From: Stomorhina lunata
Taxonomy: Eukaryota; Arthropoda; Insecta; Diptera; Rhiniidae
Direction of reading: 5' to 3'
DNA length: 64,000 nucleotides
NCBI GenBank assembly: GCA_933228675.1
Contig: OW121741.1
Location: 53,053,186 to 53,117,185, forward strand
The position numbers and the translations under genes are program-made. Below, piece by piece: positions 1 to 10,846 of the stretch. The first letter of the stretch is position 1; the number at the start of each line of letters is the position of its first letter. The notes beneath the pieces are model-generated. The model ran no database searches. It saw only the letters and a program-made list of their open reading frames with translations, and was not told where the DNA came from.

Positions 1-560
1 TAACGATGTACGCAAATTGACAAATTTTAAAATCTTTTTTTAAAAAACAGTATTTAAAAAAAATGTTTGAATTATATATCATATTTTTGAAAATACTCCA
101 AGGCAACATGCTATTAAATTTTATCAAAATCGGTCTATAAACACCATAGATATTGCCAAAATTCAAAATTCGATGAGAATTAACAAAAACTTAAAAAAAC
201 TGTATTTTTCAAAAAAAAATTTAAATTTCGTCAAAAAACTGTGTTAAAAAAGAAGTTTTTTGAACTGTATATCAAATTTTAGGAAATAATTCAACGCAGC
301 ACACTATTGAATTTCAAAAAAGTCTGTAGATCAATAACCGAGATATCACCAAAGCAAAGAATATCGATGTACACAAATTGACAAATTAAAAAAAAATTAA
401 AAAAAAACAGTATTTTTTAAAAAAAAATTTTAAATTATATATCAGACTCCAATGCAACATGCCATTAAATTTTATAAAAATCGGTATATAAACACCACAA
501 ATATCGCCAAAAGTCATAATTCGATGTGAATTTAAAAAAAAAATCAAAAAATGCATTTTT
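1..560. repeat. AT-rich degenerate tandem repeat (about 355-bp dimer)
   Basis: Two alternating monomers of roughly 165-190 bp, each holding a CGATGT/CGATGA motif (near 4, 171, 363 and 521) and phrases such as 'atatcgccaaa', repeat with a dimer period of about 350-360 bp. There are long A and T homopolymers and no coding potential. The phrases resemble segment C of the dispersed repeat described below, so this may be a decayed tandem derivative of it. Confidence 0.6.
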
Positions 561-599
561 TAAAAAAAATTTTTAAAATTCGTCATCGAAGTTTAGTAT

Positions 600-820
600 T
601 ATATATGTATAATTCGTCCGGGTTCACCCACCAAGAGCTCCACAAACTTGATTTCAACAGACAGACGGATAGACAGGCAGACGGACATGGCTAAATCGAC
701 TCTCCTGTCGATTCTGAGTCGATCGGTTTTTATGGGGTCTAAGACGAATAATGAAAAAAAAAATACAAACTGAATGACAAACTTATAATACCCTTTCACC
801 TATTGGTGAAGGGTATAAAA
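600..820. repeat. Segment B of dispersed repeat ABC
   Basis: Contains a CAGACGGA/CAGACAGG low-complexity tract (about 657-690), a 'tcgattctcctgtcgattctgagtcgatcgg' type block, and a terminal 'cacctattggtgaagggtata' (about 797-816). The same order recurs at 7270-7420 and 17280-17452. It is non-coding; the conceptual reading frames here are artefacts of the repeat. Confidence 0.7.
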
Positions 821-1300
821 AGATAATCCTGGTGTACGAGCGATAATATATTATATATTAGATTTTAGGAAATGGTTCCCTAAAGCACTCTGCAATCTGT
901 CTTATCAAAATCGGTCCATAAACAACTGAGATATCGCCAAAACACTAAATTTGATGTATTGAAAATTGCCCAAAGTACGCACTAGAGAAAGTTTGTTGAA
1001 ACAATGAAATGCAGAAATAGAAAATAACCATCCTCCTGGAGCACGGACATATATACATTTTATACCAGATTTTAGGAAATTCCCCCGCCAAGCACGTTAT
1101 TAAATTTTATCAAAAGCAGTCCATAAACAACTGAGATATCGCCAAAACACTACTTGTGATATACAGCAAATTGCCCAAAGTACGTGTCTAAGAAATTGTG
1201 TTTACATTTTGTAAGTATTGTTTCAGCTACATCTCAGGTGTTTATGGACCGATTGTGATGAAATTTGACAGTGTTCTTTGTGGGAGGACTTTCTAAAAAA
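821..1300. repeat. Segment C fragments of dispersed repeat ABC
   Basis: Repeated phrases ('ataaacaactgagatatcgccaaaacac', 'aaagtacg') occur in both orientations and match 16640-17000 and 46020-46380. No gene is visible. Confidence 0.6.
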
Positions 1301-1868
1301 TATTATTATAATGTTCAAAAGTCAGGCACAAAATTAAGATAAATGAAGTATGTCTGTCTGCTAAAATCAGATTTGTGGAGCTCCTGGAAGGTATACCCAC
1401 ATGCATTTTACATAAAATTTTATATAAACTCCACAAATCTGATTATGAATGTCATTTAAATTGTACCGATCGACTCATAATCGATTTTGCAACATCCGTC
1501 CGTCTGTCTGTTTGTATGTATATCTGTTCGTCAGTCTGTCTATCTACCTGTCTATCCGTTTGTCTATTGTAGTCAAGTTTTAGAATCTCCTTTTTGTCGA
1601 TATCTCAGATGTTTATTTTGATGAAATTTAATAGCGTTCTTCGCAGGGGATTACTAATTATAATTTGTGGTAGATACAATTTAGTGTTTACGCGATATTT
1701 CAGGTGTTTTGATCGACAATGATGAAATTCAGGGTGGGACGAATCCTAAAATTTTATGTAAAATGCATGTGGGTATACCTTCCAGGAGCTCCACAAATCT
1801 GATTTTAGCAGACAGACATACTGCATTTATCTTAATTTTGTGCCTGACTTTTGAACATTATGATAATA
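1301..1868. repeat. Inverted repeat pair (122-bp arms, 324-bp spacer)
   Basis: Positions 1301-1422 and 1747-1868 are near-perfect reverse complements of each other. Both belong to segment C/A of the dispersed repeat ('caaaagtcaggcacaaaatt', 'ggagctcctggaaggtata'). The spacer carries a CTGTCTGT tract (1500-1570). The transcript could fold into a long hairpin. Confidence 0.8.
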
Positions 1869-3270
1869 TTTAATAATGTATTATATATCAAATTATAGGT
1901 AATATTCCTATGAAGTACGAAAATTGCAGCCAAGTACATAATTTGCGTTCAAAACCCACATATGTATGTATCTCACATATCAACAAAAATTAAAATTTTG
2001 TAATTGCAATTAGGATAAATCCGTTCACGTTTGACAATTGCTCCCGTATAACTTTGCCTACGGCAATATCTTAGTACCTAATAAATGTCAAATTATAATA
2101 GATACGATGATGACATTTAGTATAAAGACGTTGTACAATATTTATCGTTATTCAGCGCGATAGCGCCTAAAACAAACTTTCTAGAGGGACAACATTCCTG
2201 AAAAGTTCGTTGTTGAAAATGGGCGAACTCGGTTCACATTTAGTGAAATCTCCCATATAACCCCGATCAGGAATCACTTTAATGCTGATATATTAAATCA
2301 CGTTATAATTGCACAAAGAACTAGAGCTAAACTTTCCACACGTCCATCAGACAGATCGGAAGAACAATTCATCCCAAATATTATTGATGAAGTATATATT
2401 TTAATTAGTTAACTAATTTCAGATTAATAAAAGGCCCTATGCTCCACTGGGAGTCAAGGATAACAGAAGAAGAAGAAGATTAATAAGTCTTCAATAACTT
2501 TTCCGACAAAACTTCAAGTATGTATCTAAAATTAAGAGTGTATACCCTATAATTCTAAGGCTTGTACACATTGACAAAACAATCATTGTTAAAGCTTTGA
2601 TCTAAATCGGTCCGCTAACTTTAGAGTTTTACATAAATTAACAAGAGCATTTACTAGTTGGATGATACGTACGAATTAAAGTACACAACCCTCACTGGGC
2701 ACTGCGTTTTTGGGTTGCATGCCATAATACTTAATCTTCATCAAATCGATGTGCTCTTGCAAATCTAAGGGCATCTACATTTGGATTCATCTTTTCTGCA
2801 TGGTTTGTCTGGTCTATCGAACTTTATTTAATGTTCGTAAAATAGACACATATATCGAAGCTACTGGCTGGCTTAAATAAGTATTCTCTACTCGTAGTAT
2901 AGTAACCATTATCTTTCACAAAGGGACCACTTTAGAACCCAAGTGACGCTGCCTTCGACATCAGCCACCTGCCCGACCTAACTTTTGGATGCATAACTAT
3001 TCTAGATGATTTTTAAGGATCTTTGCATATAATACTAGTACATATAACCAAATATTGCTAGGAATTACATTTAGTATGAACAAAAGAAAAGTAATATACT
3101 CGTACATATCAAGCATTTGTGTTGGGCTCAACCAAGTCATCAATCAGAAACTATATAATTATTAATAAATTCTTACGATTTTGTACTTTACTTTTGGAAC
3201 ACCATTGGTGAAGGGTATCCAATATTCGGCAAAGCCGATATACCACTCTTACTTGTTTCTGTTGTAGTCA
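1869..3270. repeat. Segment A of dispersed repeat ABC, forward copy
   Basis: About 1.3 kb of non-coding repeat ending near 3190-3270 with 'accattggtgaagggtat', an imperfect hairpin 'ATTCGGCAAAGCCGAT' and 'ctcttacttgttt'. Copies in the same orientation lie at 6313-7115. Reversed copies lie at 11104-12897, 37914-40438 and in each unit of the 46395-64000 array. It is interrupted at 2431-2476 by a LINE tail. No coding sequence is seen. Confidence 0.75.
2431..2476 (+). mobile_element. 46-bp 5'-truncated LINE copy with 10-bp target duplication
   Basis: The sequence matches the extreme 3' end of the full-length LINE at 12908-16226 (phrases 'ggccctatgctccactggg', 'agtcaaggataacagaagaa') and ends in a short GAA run. 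It is flanked by direct repeats AGATTAATAA at 2421-2430 and 2477-2486. This is a very short dead-on-arrival insertion made by the same family. Confidence 0.88.
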
Positions 3271-3646
3271 AGTTTTTGGAGCTCCTGTTTTGATGAAATT
3301 TAAATTCGTACTTCGCAGGGGATTACCTAAATTCTGATGCATTCGGTAATTTGTGGTAGATATAATTTAGTGTTTAAGCGATATTTCAGGTGTTTTGATC
3401 GACAATGATGAAATTTAGGGTGGGACGATATCCTAAAATTTTGTGTAAAATGCATATGGGTATACCTTCCAGGAGCTCCACAAATCTGATTTTAGCAGAC
3501 AGACACACTGCATTTATCTGAATTTTGTGTCTGACTTTTGAACATTATGATAACATTTGAGAATGTATGTATCAAATTATAGATAATCTTCCTAGGAAGT
3601 ACAAAAATGCAGCTAAGTACATGATATCCGTTCAAAACCTACATAT
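3271..3646. repeat. Segments C/A of dispersed repeat ABC
   Basis: Repeats the motif order found at 1600-1960: 'cgatatttcaggtgttttgatcg', 'ccttccaggagctccacaaa', 'ttgaacattatgataa'. It is interrupted at 3647 by element E1, whose other flank (6313 onward) continues the same repeat. Confidence 0.75.
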
Positions 3647-6312
3647 CGATGACTTAATATAGAAATTTCGTATCTTAAATTTTCAGTACTTTACAGGAGA
3701 AGGAAAAAACTTAATAAAATCTAAAACAAAAACGTTATAAGAAAAGTTTAAATGCAGTTTTTATTTAAGATAAATAATGAATTCAATTATAAAATAATTT
3801 CGGTTGATTTTAATGAGTAATTTAACTTAGGGCTTTGTGGTATTCAAATTGTTGAAAATTAATGTAGAGATACGACTTGTTGTTATTAATTTAAAGTGAG
3901 AAGAAATAAAGATAATAATAAACGTTTAATGCAAAATTGTAAATCTATGTAATAAACAAACTTCAGGTAATTGTATTTGTGTTAGTTTTAATTAAAATTA
4001 GTCTTATGTGGCAAATTATCATAAAAATACTGGCAATTTTTTAGATTTTGTAAGTGGTGAGATTTTTTTTGTTTTTTTTTTATAACTTCCCACGTTTTTT
4101 TAGATATTGGAATGGTCCCACGTTTTTTTAGATATTGGAATTTTTTCTTTATAAAGCCGTTCAGGAGAAACATTTACAATATCAGAGTTTAATCTCTGTG
4201 GGAGTAGCTCATATTCGTCTGTTATATAATTTTAAAATAAATTAATCCTGACGAATCATAACCCAAGGCTCGCAACATATTTACTGTTGGATCACTAATT
4301 TTTCTGCCTAAATATTGGAATTAATATTGGTTATACATAAATATCTTAAGAATTTTTTTATTTAAGCAACATTTTTTACCGGTCGAATGGACGAGTATAT
4401 CTGGGGAATACTTTCAAAATTCAAAAAATAATCATAACTCATATGACTTAAATGGTGCGTATTTAAGGGTGCTGGAACTTTACGTGCTTCAGTTATAAAT
4501 TGAGCAAATTAAGACGGTAAGTTTATTTGCCTCTTATTAATTTTTCTCTCTATAAGGGAATGTGTTGCGTCACATTCCATTTGAGTATGACCGCTTATTA
4601 AATACTTTTGTTCAATCGATATATCGGTTTCTTTTGAAAAAGCGAGCAAAGCATTAGACAAAACGACATTTCTATTTTGGTAAAAGCAACCATCCGAATA
4701 GATGATTATATGGTGAATTTCGGGCGATCGAGCATGGAAATTTCTTAAGTGTTTAATAATGCATGTTGCAAAAACGGAAGAGACTAAATAACCATCAGTC
4801 TCATCCCAAACACAATTATCTGATGCATGTGTGACAACATTATATATTATTAAATAATGCATTTGTAATTTCATTTTATAATATGCGGCACTTGCTTGTA
4901 ATTGAGGCACTTAGTCCGGATTCAGCGTTCTTGGTGTCATTCTGTTTTCCCTCGCGCATTATTTTTATGTCATCTCTATAATTTCCATAATCTTCATCTG
5001 ACACATTATTAGTTTTATGTGATACACACAAATTGCATTGTTCTTTTTTTGGTTTAAAAATTGAATAGTTGCTCTCTTTTATTAGCTCCGCAAAAATTGG
5101 ATATGATAATTTCATATCATTTTCATTTTTGGATTCACATTCGTCGACGTAATGTTTGTAAATCTCCTGATATGTAGAAAAATTATCTTGGAAATATAAT
5201 TTTTTTGTATCTTTTCTACAATAATGTGATTCAATTTTTGGTAACTCAGCAAGCCATTTTTGTAGGAAGGCCCGTCGTTGTTGATTGCGCTGTCCTATTA
5301 TCGATGATAGTTTAGCAAACTTGCGCAAACTTGAAGATTTATCGGGACTGTCTTGGAAACCGTGTTTACTACTATCTATCCAATTTCTAACCATTTTTTC
5401 ATTAATTCCTAGAGTTAAATGAACATTTTGCGGCACACTTGCCATCGGCTTGAGTTATGTCTCAAAAAATATATTATTGTGTAATTACGTCTTGAATTTT
5501 CGATACAATTTCGTTTTTTGTCTGACAATTTAGTAAGACTAGTAACATACATACGCTTTTGTTCCCAGGACATTGACCAGAACAAGTTAAAAATTTATTT
5601 TCTAATATCTTCAGTAAACTTTGAACAATTTCTTAGAGAACTTTTTTGGCAATATTGTGATGAACAAGACTCTCCTAGTTGTCTAGAAGGCTTTTGACAA
5701 TGAACCTTTTTTGATATACCAAAATACTGCTCATCTTCCATTCTTTTCTTTTTATTAACATTTTGCTTCCAAACAGATTTGTCCGCCACATTTTTCCTCT
5801 TACGGACATTATTTAAATTTTTCCTATCGGAATTAGTAATTTCACTTAAACAATTAATTTTATTTAAACTTTTTCTAAACTATTTATGGACTGATACACA
5901 AACACTTCTTTCAAGTTAAAATATTCTGACTGATACACGAAAATACTTTAATGTACACAAACTCGGAAAAGTCCCTTTTTATTTAAAAATAAATATGTTG
6001 GGGTTTGTTGTTGTAAACTTCGCCGACGACCTGCAGGCAGGTTCAATTTAAAGTTGTTTGTTTTAATATAAGCCAAAAATATGAATTCAACTTGAAATGA
6101 GTCAGGGCTTTTTCTTTCAAAAAAAAATTGAAATGAGTTAGGGCTTTTTCTTTCGATTACTGTAAATCAACTATTCGTCAACATAGGGACCTGAATTTTT
6201 TAGAGGATGTGTGTTGGGGTTTTGTCTACCAGAATATGTAAAAAACCAGATTTTGAAAAAAATGAGATACGACCTTTCTATATATATAGAATAATAATAT
6301 ATTAAGCCATCG
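3647..6312 (-). mobile_element. DNA transposon E1 with SDGC/QNRN-type transposase
   Basis: A 2,666-bp insertion into segment A. Its ends are 15-bp terminal inverted repeats CGATGRCTTAATATA (3647-3661 and 6298-6312, one mismatch). An inner inverted block TAGAAANNTCGTATCT lies at 3660-3675 and 6265-6280; the right end carries about 20 extra AT-rich bases between the blocks. ATAT is present on both sides (3643-3646, 6313-6316). Joining the flanks reproduces the uninterrupted repeat seen reversed at about 12700-12730, which supports a 4-bp duplication, although the AT/GTAT-rich target leaves slight ambiguity. It encodes a broken transposase on the minus strand. Confidence 0.85.
3988..5789 (-). 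pseudogene. Broken E1 transposase (DUF7869-like, SDGC/QNRN family)
   Basis: Four minus-strand pieces form one decayed protein. 5789-5595 is a Cys-rich N-terminal part ending NCSKFTEDIRK. A frameshift there leads into a stretch that stays open in another frame to about 5410. 5445-4876 follows, with GINEKMVRNWID, HYCRKDTKKLY, IFKPKKEQCNLC and a C-x2-C pair. 4910-4509 has THASDNCVWDE, IIYSDGCFYQNRN and GHTQMECDATHSLIERK. 4173-3988 is a Lys-rich C-terminal piece containing TIPISKKTW. The SDGC..QNRN and HTQMECD motifs are those of a family common in arthropods and cnidarians whose core I associate with DUF7869 and a probable RNase H-like fold; that name is from memory. The segment between 4940 and 4900 appears deleted, probably removing the first acidic strand. 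A 27-28-bp duplication sits at 4085-4140. It is not functional. Confidence 0.72.
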
Positions 6313-7438
6313 ATATGTATGTATGTATCTCACATATCAACGAACAATTAAATTATTTAATTGCAATTGGGAGAAATCCGTTCACGTTTGACAATAGCTC
6401 CCGTATAACTGCGCCTAATTCTTAGTAGCTAATAAATGACAAATTATAATAGATACGATGATGACATTTAGTATAAAGACGTTGTACAATATCGTTATTC
6501 AGTTCGATAACGCCTAAAACAAATTTTCTAGAGGGACAACATTTGACAAAAGTATTTCTGATCTCTTGAAAAGTTCGGTATTGAAAATGGACGAGCTCGG
6601 TTCACATTTAGTGAAATCTCCCATACAACCCCTACCGGGAATCACTTTAATGCTGATAAATTAAATCACATTATAATTGTACAATAAACTAGAGCAAAAC
6701 TTTCCATAAATCCATCGGACAGATCGAAAAACAATACATACATAATTCTAAGGCTTGTATACATTGACAATCATTGTTAAATCTTTGACCTAAATCAATC
6801 CGCTAACTTCTGAGTTTTACATAATTAATCAAGAACTTTTACTAGTTGGATAATTCGTACGAATTAAAGTACACAACCCTCACTGGGCACTGTGTTTTTG
6901 GGTTGCATGATAGAAAACTTAATCTTCATCAAATCGATGTGCTCTTGCAAATCTAAGGGCATCTACATTTTGAAGCATCTTTTCTGCATGGTTTATCTGG
7001 TCAGAAACTATATAATTATCAATACATTCTTACGATTTTATACTTTACTTTTGGAACACCATTGGAGAAGGGTATCCAAGATTCGGCAAAGCCGAATATA
7101 CCACTCTTACTTGTTTAAAAGTATTTTTCAATCAAAAATTTTAAAATTTTCGTCAAATTTTTGGTATTTTTTTCGATATTTCGGGTGTTTACGAACCGAT
7201 TTTGATGAAATTTAATAGCGTTCATTGCGGGAGAATTTCCTAAAATCTGATATATAATTTATGTGGGTCCATCCTCCAGGGGCTTCAGAAACAGACAGAT
7301 GGACATCGCTTAATCGATTCTCCTCGCGATTCTTAGTCGATCAGAATCGGGAGGTGTACGATCACTAATAAAAAACTACAAACGGATGCACAAACCAATA
7401 GGTGAAAGGGTGTTATAAAAGGCCTTAGAATAATAGGG
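6313..7438. repeat. Segments A and B of dispersed repeat ABC
   Basis: Continues the segment A copy split by E1 and ends near 7045-7115 with 'accattggagaagggtatcc', the ATTCGGCAAAGCCGAAT hairpin (about 7081-7097) and 'ctcttacttg'. 7116-7425 is a segment B copy closely matching 17100-17455, including a degraded CAGACAGATGG tract. Non-coding. Confidence 0.7.
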
Positions 7439-7680
7439 TATACATTAGGGGTATAACCAAAAAAACAAATATCTATCACGACGGGGTGGCTACTGATGTG
7501 TTTATCAAGAAAACAGTTTTCCCCCCTAAACCGTTTTTTTTTCTAAAAGCTTCCAAAAATAATAATATTTGAACTTTTATGTTTTAGATACCACACATAC
7601 AGTCTTGTACTATATACTAACTTCAGATACTACAAATTACACAGGCCTACAAATATTGGGGTCATGGAAGTTGTTGGAAA

Positions 7681-7950
7681 ATGGAGGGTCATTTCCGAAG
7701 TAATTTTTTCCGTAGAATCCGAATCCGGGGTCCGAATTGCTCTATCACGTCAGGATTTTGAGATATTTGAGGTTTTTTACCCAAAAAATGGCGTTTTTGG
7801 CTACTTTTGAGGTTATGTACAGAAGAGACAAAATTTTTTGGGAGTTTTTTTTTAGTTGCATCTTATAGCACTACTCTTCCTCTTTAATTTAAGAGTCGCA
7901 GAGTTCAATTACGATTTTTCTACACCAAGTTACGTCAATTTGAAATTACG
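7681..7950. repeat. Left inverted subterminal block of E2
   Basis: About 270 bp, nearly perfectly reverse-complementary to 10568-10846. Shared phrases include 'ctatcacgtcaggattttg' and 'tctacaccaagttacgtc'. It lies about 230 bp inside the left terminus. Confidence 0.9.
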
Positions 7951-8355
7951 AGATATGTCCTATTAATTGCATGACCATTTGCATTGAATACGTTGAGGCA
8001 GACATTTGTCTACTGGGTATTTTCTCTTCAAAATTTTTACTTGGGGATTTTTGGGGTTACTGATTACGAATATGAAGTTGAGATATTAAAATTATCAAAT
8101 TCAAGATGGCGGATTCAAAATGGCGTATAAAAATTTTCAAAAAACATTGCAAATATGAAACATATTTTCATTTTCTGCTATCTAATAAGTTTTGTTGTTA
8201 CGATAAACATAATACATTATAGTAATTTATATTTACACAGGTATCGTGACATTGAATTTGACCTTCAGCTTGATCTTCAAGTGCATTTCAAGTTAAACTT
8301 TTTTTTACATTTAGCATTACGTGAGTCCCCTCGCCTCTCACGATTAGAAACTATT

Positions 8356-10068
8356 TCAGTTTAACTTATGAAATCTTTTTTTTTGATCTAGTAAAGATCT
8401 TGACCCAGACCGTCTTTTATGACGAACATTTAGCTCATCTCGTTGAAGACACCAGCAATAGTCCGCTAACATTGTTGGAGACCATTTACCCTGATAACGT
8501 CTTTCCATTTCTTTGAGGTCCTGATGAGATCGCTCACCTTGCTCTTCGCTGACGGCACCTAGATTTTCTGGAAACCATTCTAAATGAGAGTGTAAATAAT
8601 GCAATTTTACGCTCATATTGCAACCTAAATTCTGAAATTTTTTAATCATATCGTCAACTATTTCTTTGTAATCACTAACTTTATTATTACCCAAAAATCC
8701 TTTAACAACTTTTTTAAAGCTAATCCAGGCTTCTTTTTCTACATTTGTCATAACCTGTTCAACCTCTGTTGTTTTCATTAATTCTCTTATTTGTGGTCCA
8801 ACAAATATTCCTTCTTTTATCTTCGCCTCACTTAAATAAGGGAATTTATCTCTAAGATATTGAAATAATGCACCATCGGTATCAAGAGCCTTTACAAATT
8901 GCTTCATTAATCCTAATTTTATATGAAGCGGAGGCAACAAAACTTTTTTAGAGTCAATTAACGGTTGTTGAATAATGTTGGGATCTCCAGGTTTTAAAGT
9001 TTTACGAAGAGGCCAATCCTTTGTAACGTAATGCTTAACTCTATCTCTGCTATCCCACAAACATATAAAGCACGGATATTTTGTATAACCCAATTGTTGT
9101 CCAAGCAGCATTGAAACCATTTTTAAGTCTCCGCATACTTCCCATTTATGCTGTTCATATTTTATTGCTTTAAGAATAGTTTCTACATTTTCATATGATT
9201 CCTTTAGGTGTACAGAATGAGCAATAGGTATTGACGCATATTTATTTGAGTTATGCAATAAAACTGCTTTCAAACTTGTTTTTGAGGAATCAATAAACAA
9301 TCTCCATTGATCAGTATCATAAGGAAGTTCTAATTTTTCAATTAAGCCTTTAACATCATTACAAAAAACATATTCATCACATGCAGAATAATACTCAACT
9401 AATTCCTTCTCTCGATTACGATACCAACTAAAAGTAGTTCTTGGAGCAAGAAGGTGTTTCTCTTGAAGTCTTGATCCTAACAACTCAGATTTTTCTTTCG
9501 ACAAGCCTAAATCTCTGACTAAATCATTTAAAGAAGCCTGATCAAATAAAATAGGAGCATCAGAGGTTGATTCGATGTCTTCAAAATCCTGATTTTCAAT
9601 ATCGTCACAGACTGTATGGTCTTCAGCATTTATTCTTACAAATGGAGGGCTTGGAGGAACATCACCAGATGCAAAAGGAATAGGCTTCGTTACGCTTGCT
9701 ACATTCGGATATTTTATATTACAAGCATTTTTAATATTATATCCAAATGTTTTGGTTAAACAGAAATAACATTCATTGTGGCTAACAGGTTCACACCAAA
9801 TTGCAGGAGTTTTGAAAGGCATTGGTGTTACTTCTTTATGGGCATTATACCAACGTCTTAATGTTTCAACACATGATTTACAAGCCGTATGTGGAACCCA
9901 AGACTTATCCTGATTACTTATCGAAATATTGAAGTAATTAAGATAAAATATTTTTATCGTTTCATTGATTTTCATCGCATTTTTTGTGAACACGAAGCGA
10001 CTACAAATGTAGCAAAAGCTGTCAGGATTATTTAAACACTTACGCGAGGTCATTATTGAAATGATCAA
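8356..10068 (-). CDS. E2 putative transposase, 570 aa
   Basis: Uninterrupted ORF filling the element interior; translation may start at M1 or at the MTSRK methionine (residue 6-7). The N-terminus has paired cysteines C19-x2-C22 and C63-x2-C66 with a WVPHTACKSC motif, resembling a ZAD-like zinc-binding module, then another C-x2-C (ECYFC). A middle part contains acidic motifs (FIDSSK, CGDLKMV, CLWDSRDR). The C-terminal part has LPPLHIKLGLMKQFVKAL, GIFVGPQIREL and EEQGERSHQDLKEMERRYQG. These C-terminal motifs belong to a very abundant, usually unnamed family in arthropods and cnidarians. Its place between inverted repeats with a target duplication argues it is a transposase. Which acidic residues are catalytic is inference. 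No stops or frameshifts are seen, unlike most neighbours. Confidence 0.72.
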   Translation of the reverse strand: MIISIMTSRKCLNNPDSFCYICSRFVFTKNAMKINETIKIFYLNYFNISISNQDKSWVPHTACKSCVETLRRWYNAHKEVTPMPFKTPAIWCEPVSHNECYFCLTKTFGYNIKNACNIKYPNVASVTKPIPFASGDVPPSPPFVRINAEDHTVCDDIENQDFEDIESTSDAPILFDQASLNDLVRDLGLSKEKSELLGSRLQEKHLLAPRTTFSWYRNREKELVEYYSACDEYVFCNDVKGLIEKLELPYDTDQWRLFIDSSKTSLKAVLLHNSNKYASIPIAHSVHLKESYENVETILKAIKYEQHKWEVCGDLKMVSMLLGQQLGYTKYPCFICLWDSRDRVKHYVTKDWPLRKTLKPGDPNIIQQPLIDSKKVLLPPLHIKLGLMKQFVKALDTDGALFQYLRDKFPYLSEAKIKEGIFVGPQIRELMKTTEVEQVMTNVEKEAWISFKKVVKGFLGNNKVSDYKEIVDDMIKKFQNLGCNMSVKLHYLHSHLEWFPENLGAVSEEQGERSHQDLKEMERRYQGKWSPTMLADYCWCLQRDELNVRHKRRSGSRSLLDQKKRFHKLN

Positions 10069-10289
10069 CAGTTAGAATATTTAATTTAATACTTTATACC
10101 TCCAGCGAGTTGTTAACCAACAGATCAAATACAAATATTCACAAAATTTTTTCCAAAAAATAAGGCACCATGAACGAACAATTAAGAGCTATCTAGTAAA
10201 TTGTTGCTTAAAATGTTATTAAAAAAATGATTTATTTGCGATTACAAGAAATACAGAATCAATACAAATGGTCTTTTTTGTACAAATAA

Positions 10290-10534
10290 TAAAAAATTGT
10301 ATATCAATAAGACGGGGAAAAATTATACTAAATGATTCACACTAAAGAAATGTATGCTTAAAGGAATTCCAAAGTGAGACGGGGCAAAATTAAAATTAAA
10401 ATTAAAATTTAAAATAAAATTAAAAAAAAAAATTAAATTGTATATCAATAAGACGGGGAAAAATTATACTAAATGATTCACACTAAAGAAATGTATGCTT
10501 AAAGGAATTCCAAAGTGAGACGGGGCAAAATTAA
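10290..10534. repeat. Duplicated ~100-bp block in E2
   Basis: Two near-identical copies (about 10290-10393 and 10434-10534) share 'tcaataagacggggaaaaa' and 'ccaaagtgagacggggcaaa'. They are separated by a short (AAATT)n-like tract. The block lies upstream of the transposase start, so it may be part of its promoter or leader. Confidence 0.8.
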
Positions 10535-10567
10535 AAAGAAAACATGTTTTAATATTGGCGAAGGGAC

Positions 10568-10846
10568 TCCCGCTCGTAATTTCAAATTGACGTAACTTGG
10601 TGTAGAAAAATCGTAATTGAACTCTGCGACTCTTAAATTAAAGAGGAAGAGTAGTGCTATAAGATGCAACTAAAAAAAAACTCCCAAAAAATTTTGTCTC
10701 TTCTGTACATAACCTCAAAAGTAGCCAAAAACGCCATTTTTTGGGTAAAAAACCTCAAATATCTCAAAATCCTGACGTGATAGAGCAATTCGGACCCCGG
10801 ATTCGGATTCTACGCAAAAAATTACTTCGGAAATGACCCTCCACTT
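10568..10846. repeat. Right inverted subterminal block of E2
   Basis: Reverse complement of 7681-7950, with only scattered differences. Confidence 0.9.

Noticed and set aside
657..690. CAGACGGA tracts as coding sequence (Ser/Val/Cys-rich frames)
   Set aside because: The tracts occur in the same repeat context at many places with changing frames; they are low-complexity parts of repeat ABC.
8155..8364. 69-residue + strand frame next to the E2 gene
   Set aside because: It overlaps the 3' end of the E2 frame, has no motif, and lies in AT-rich subterminal DNA.
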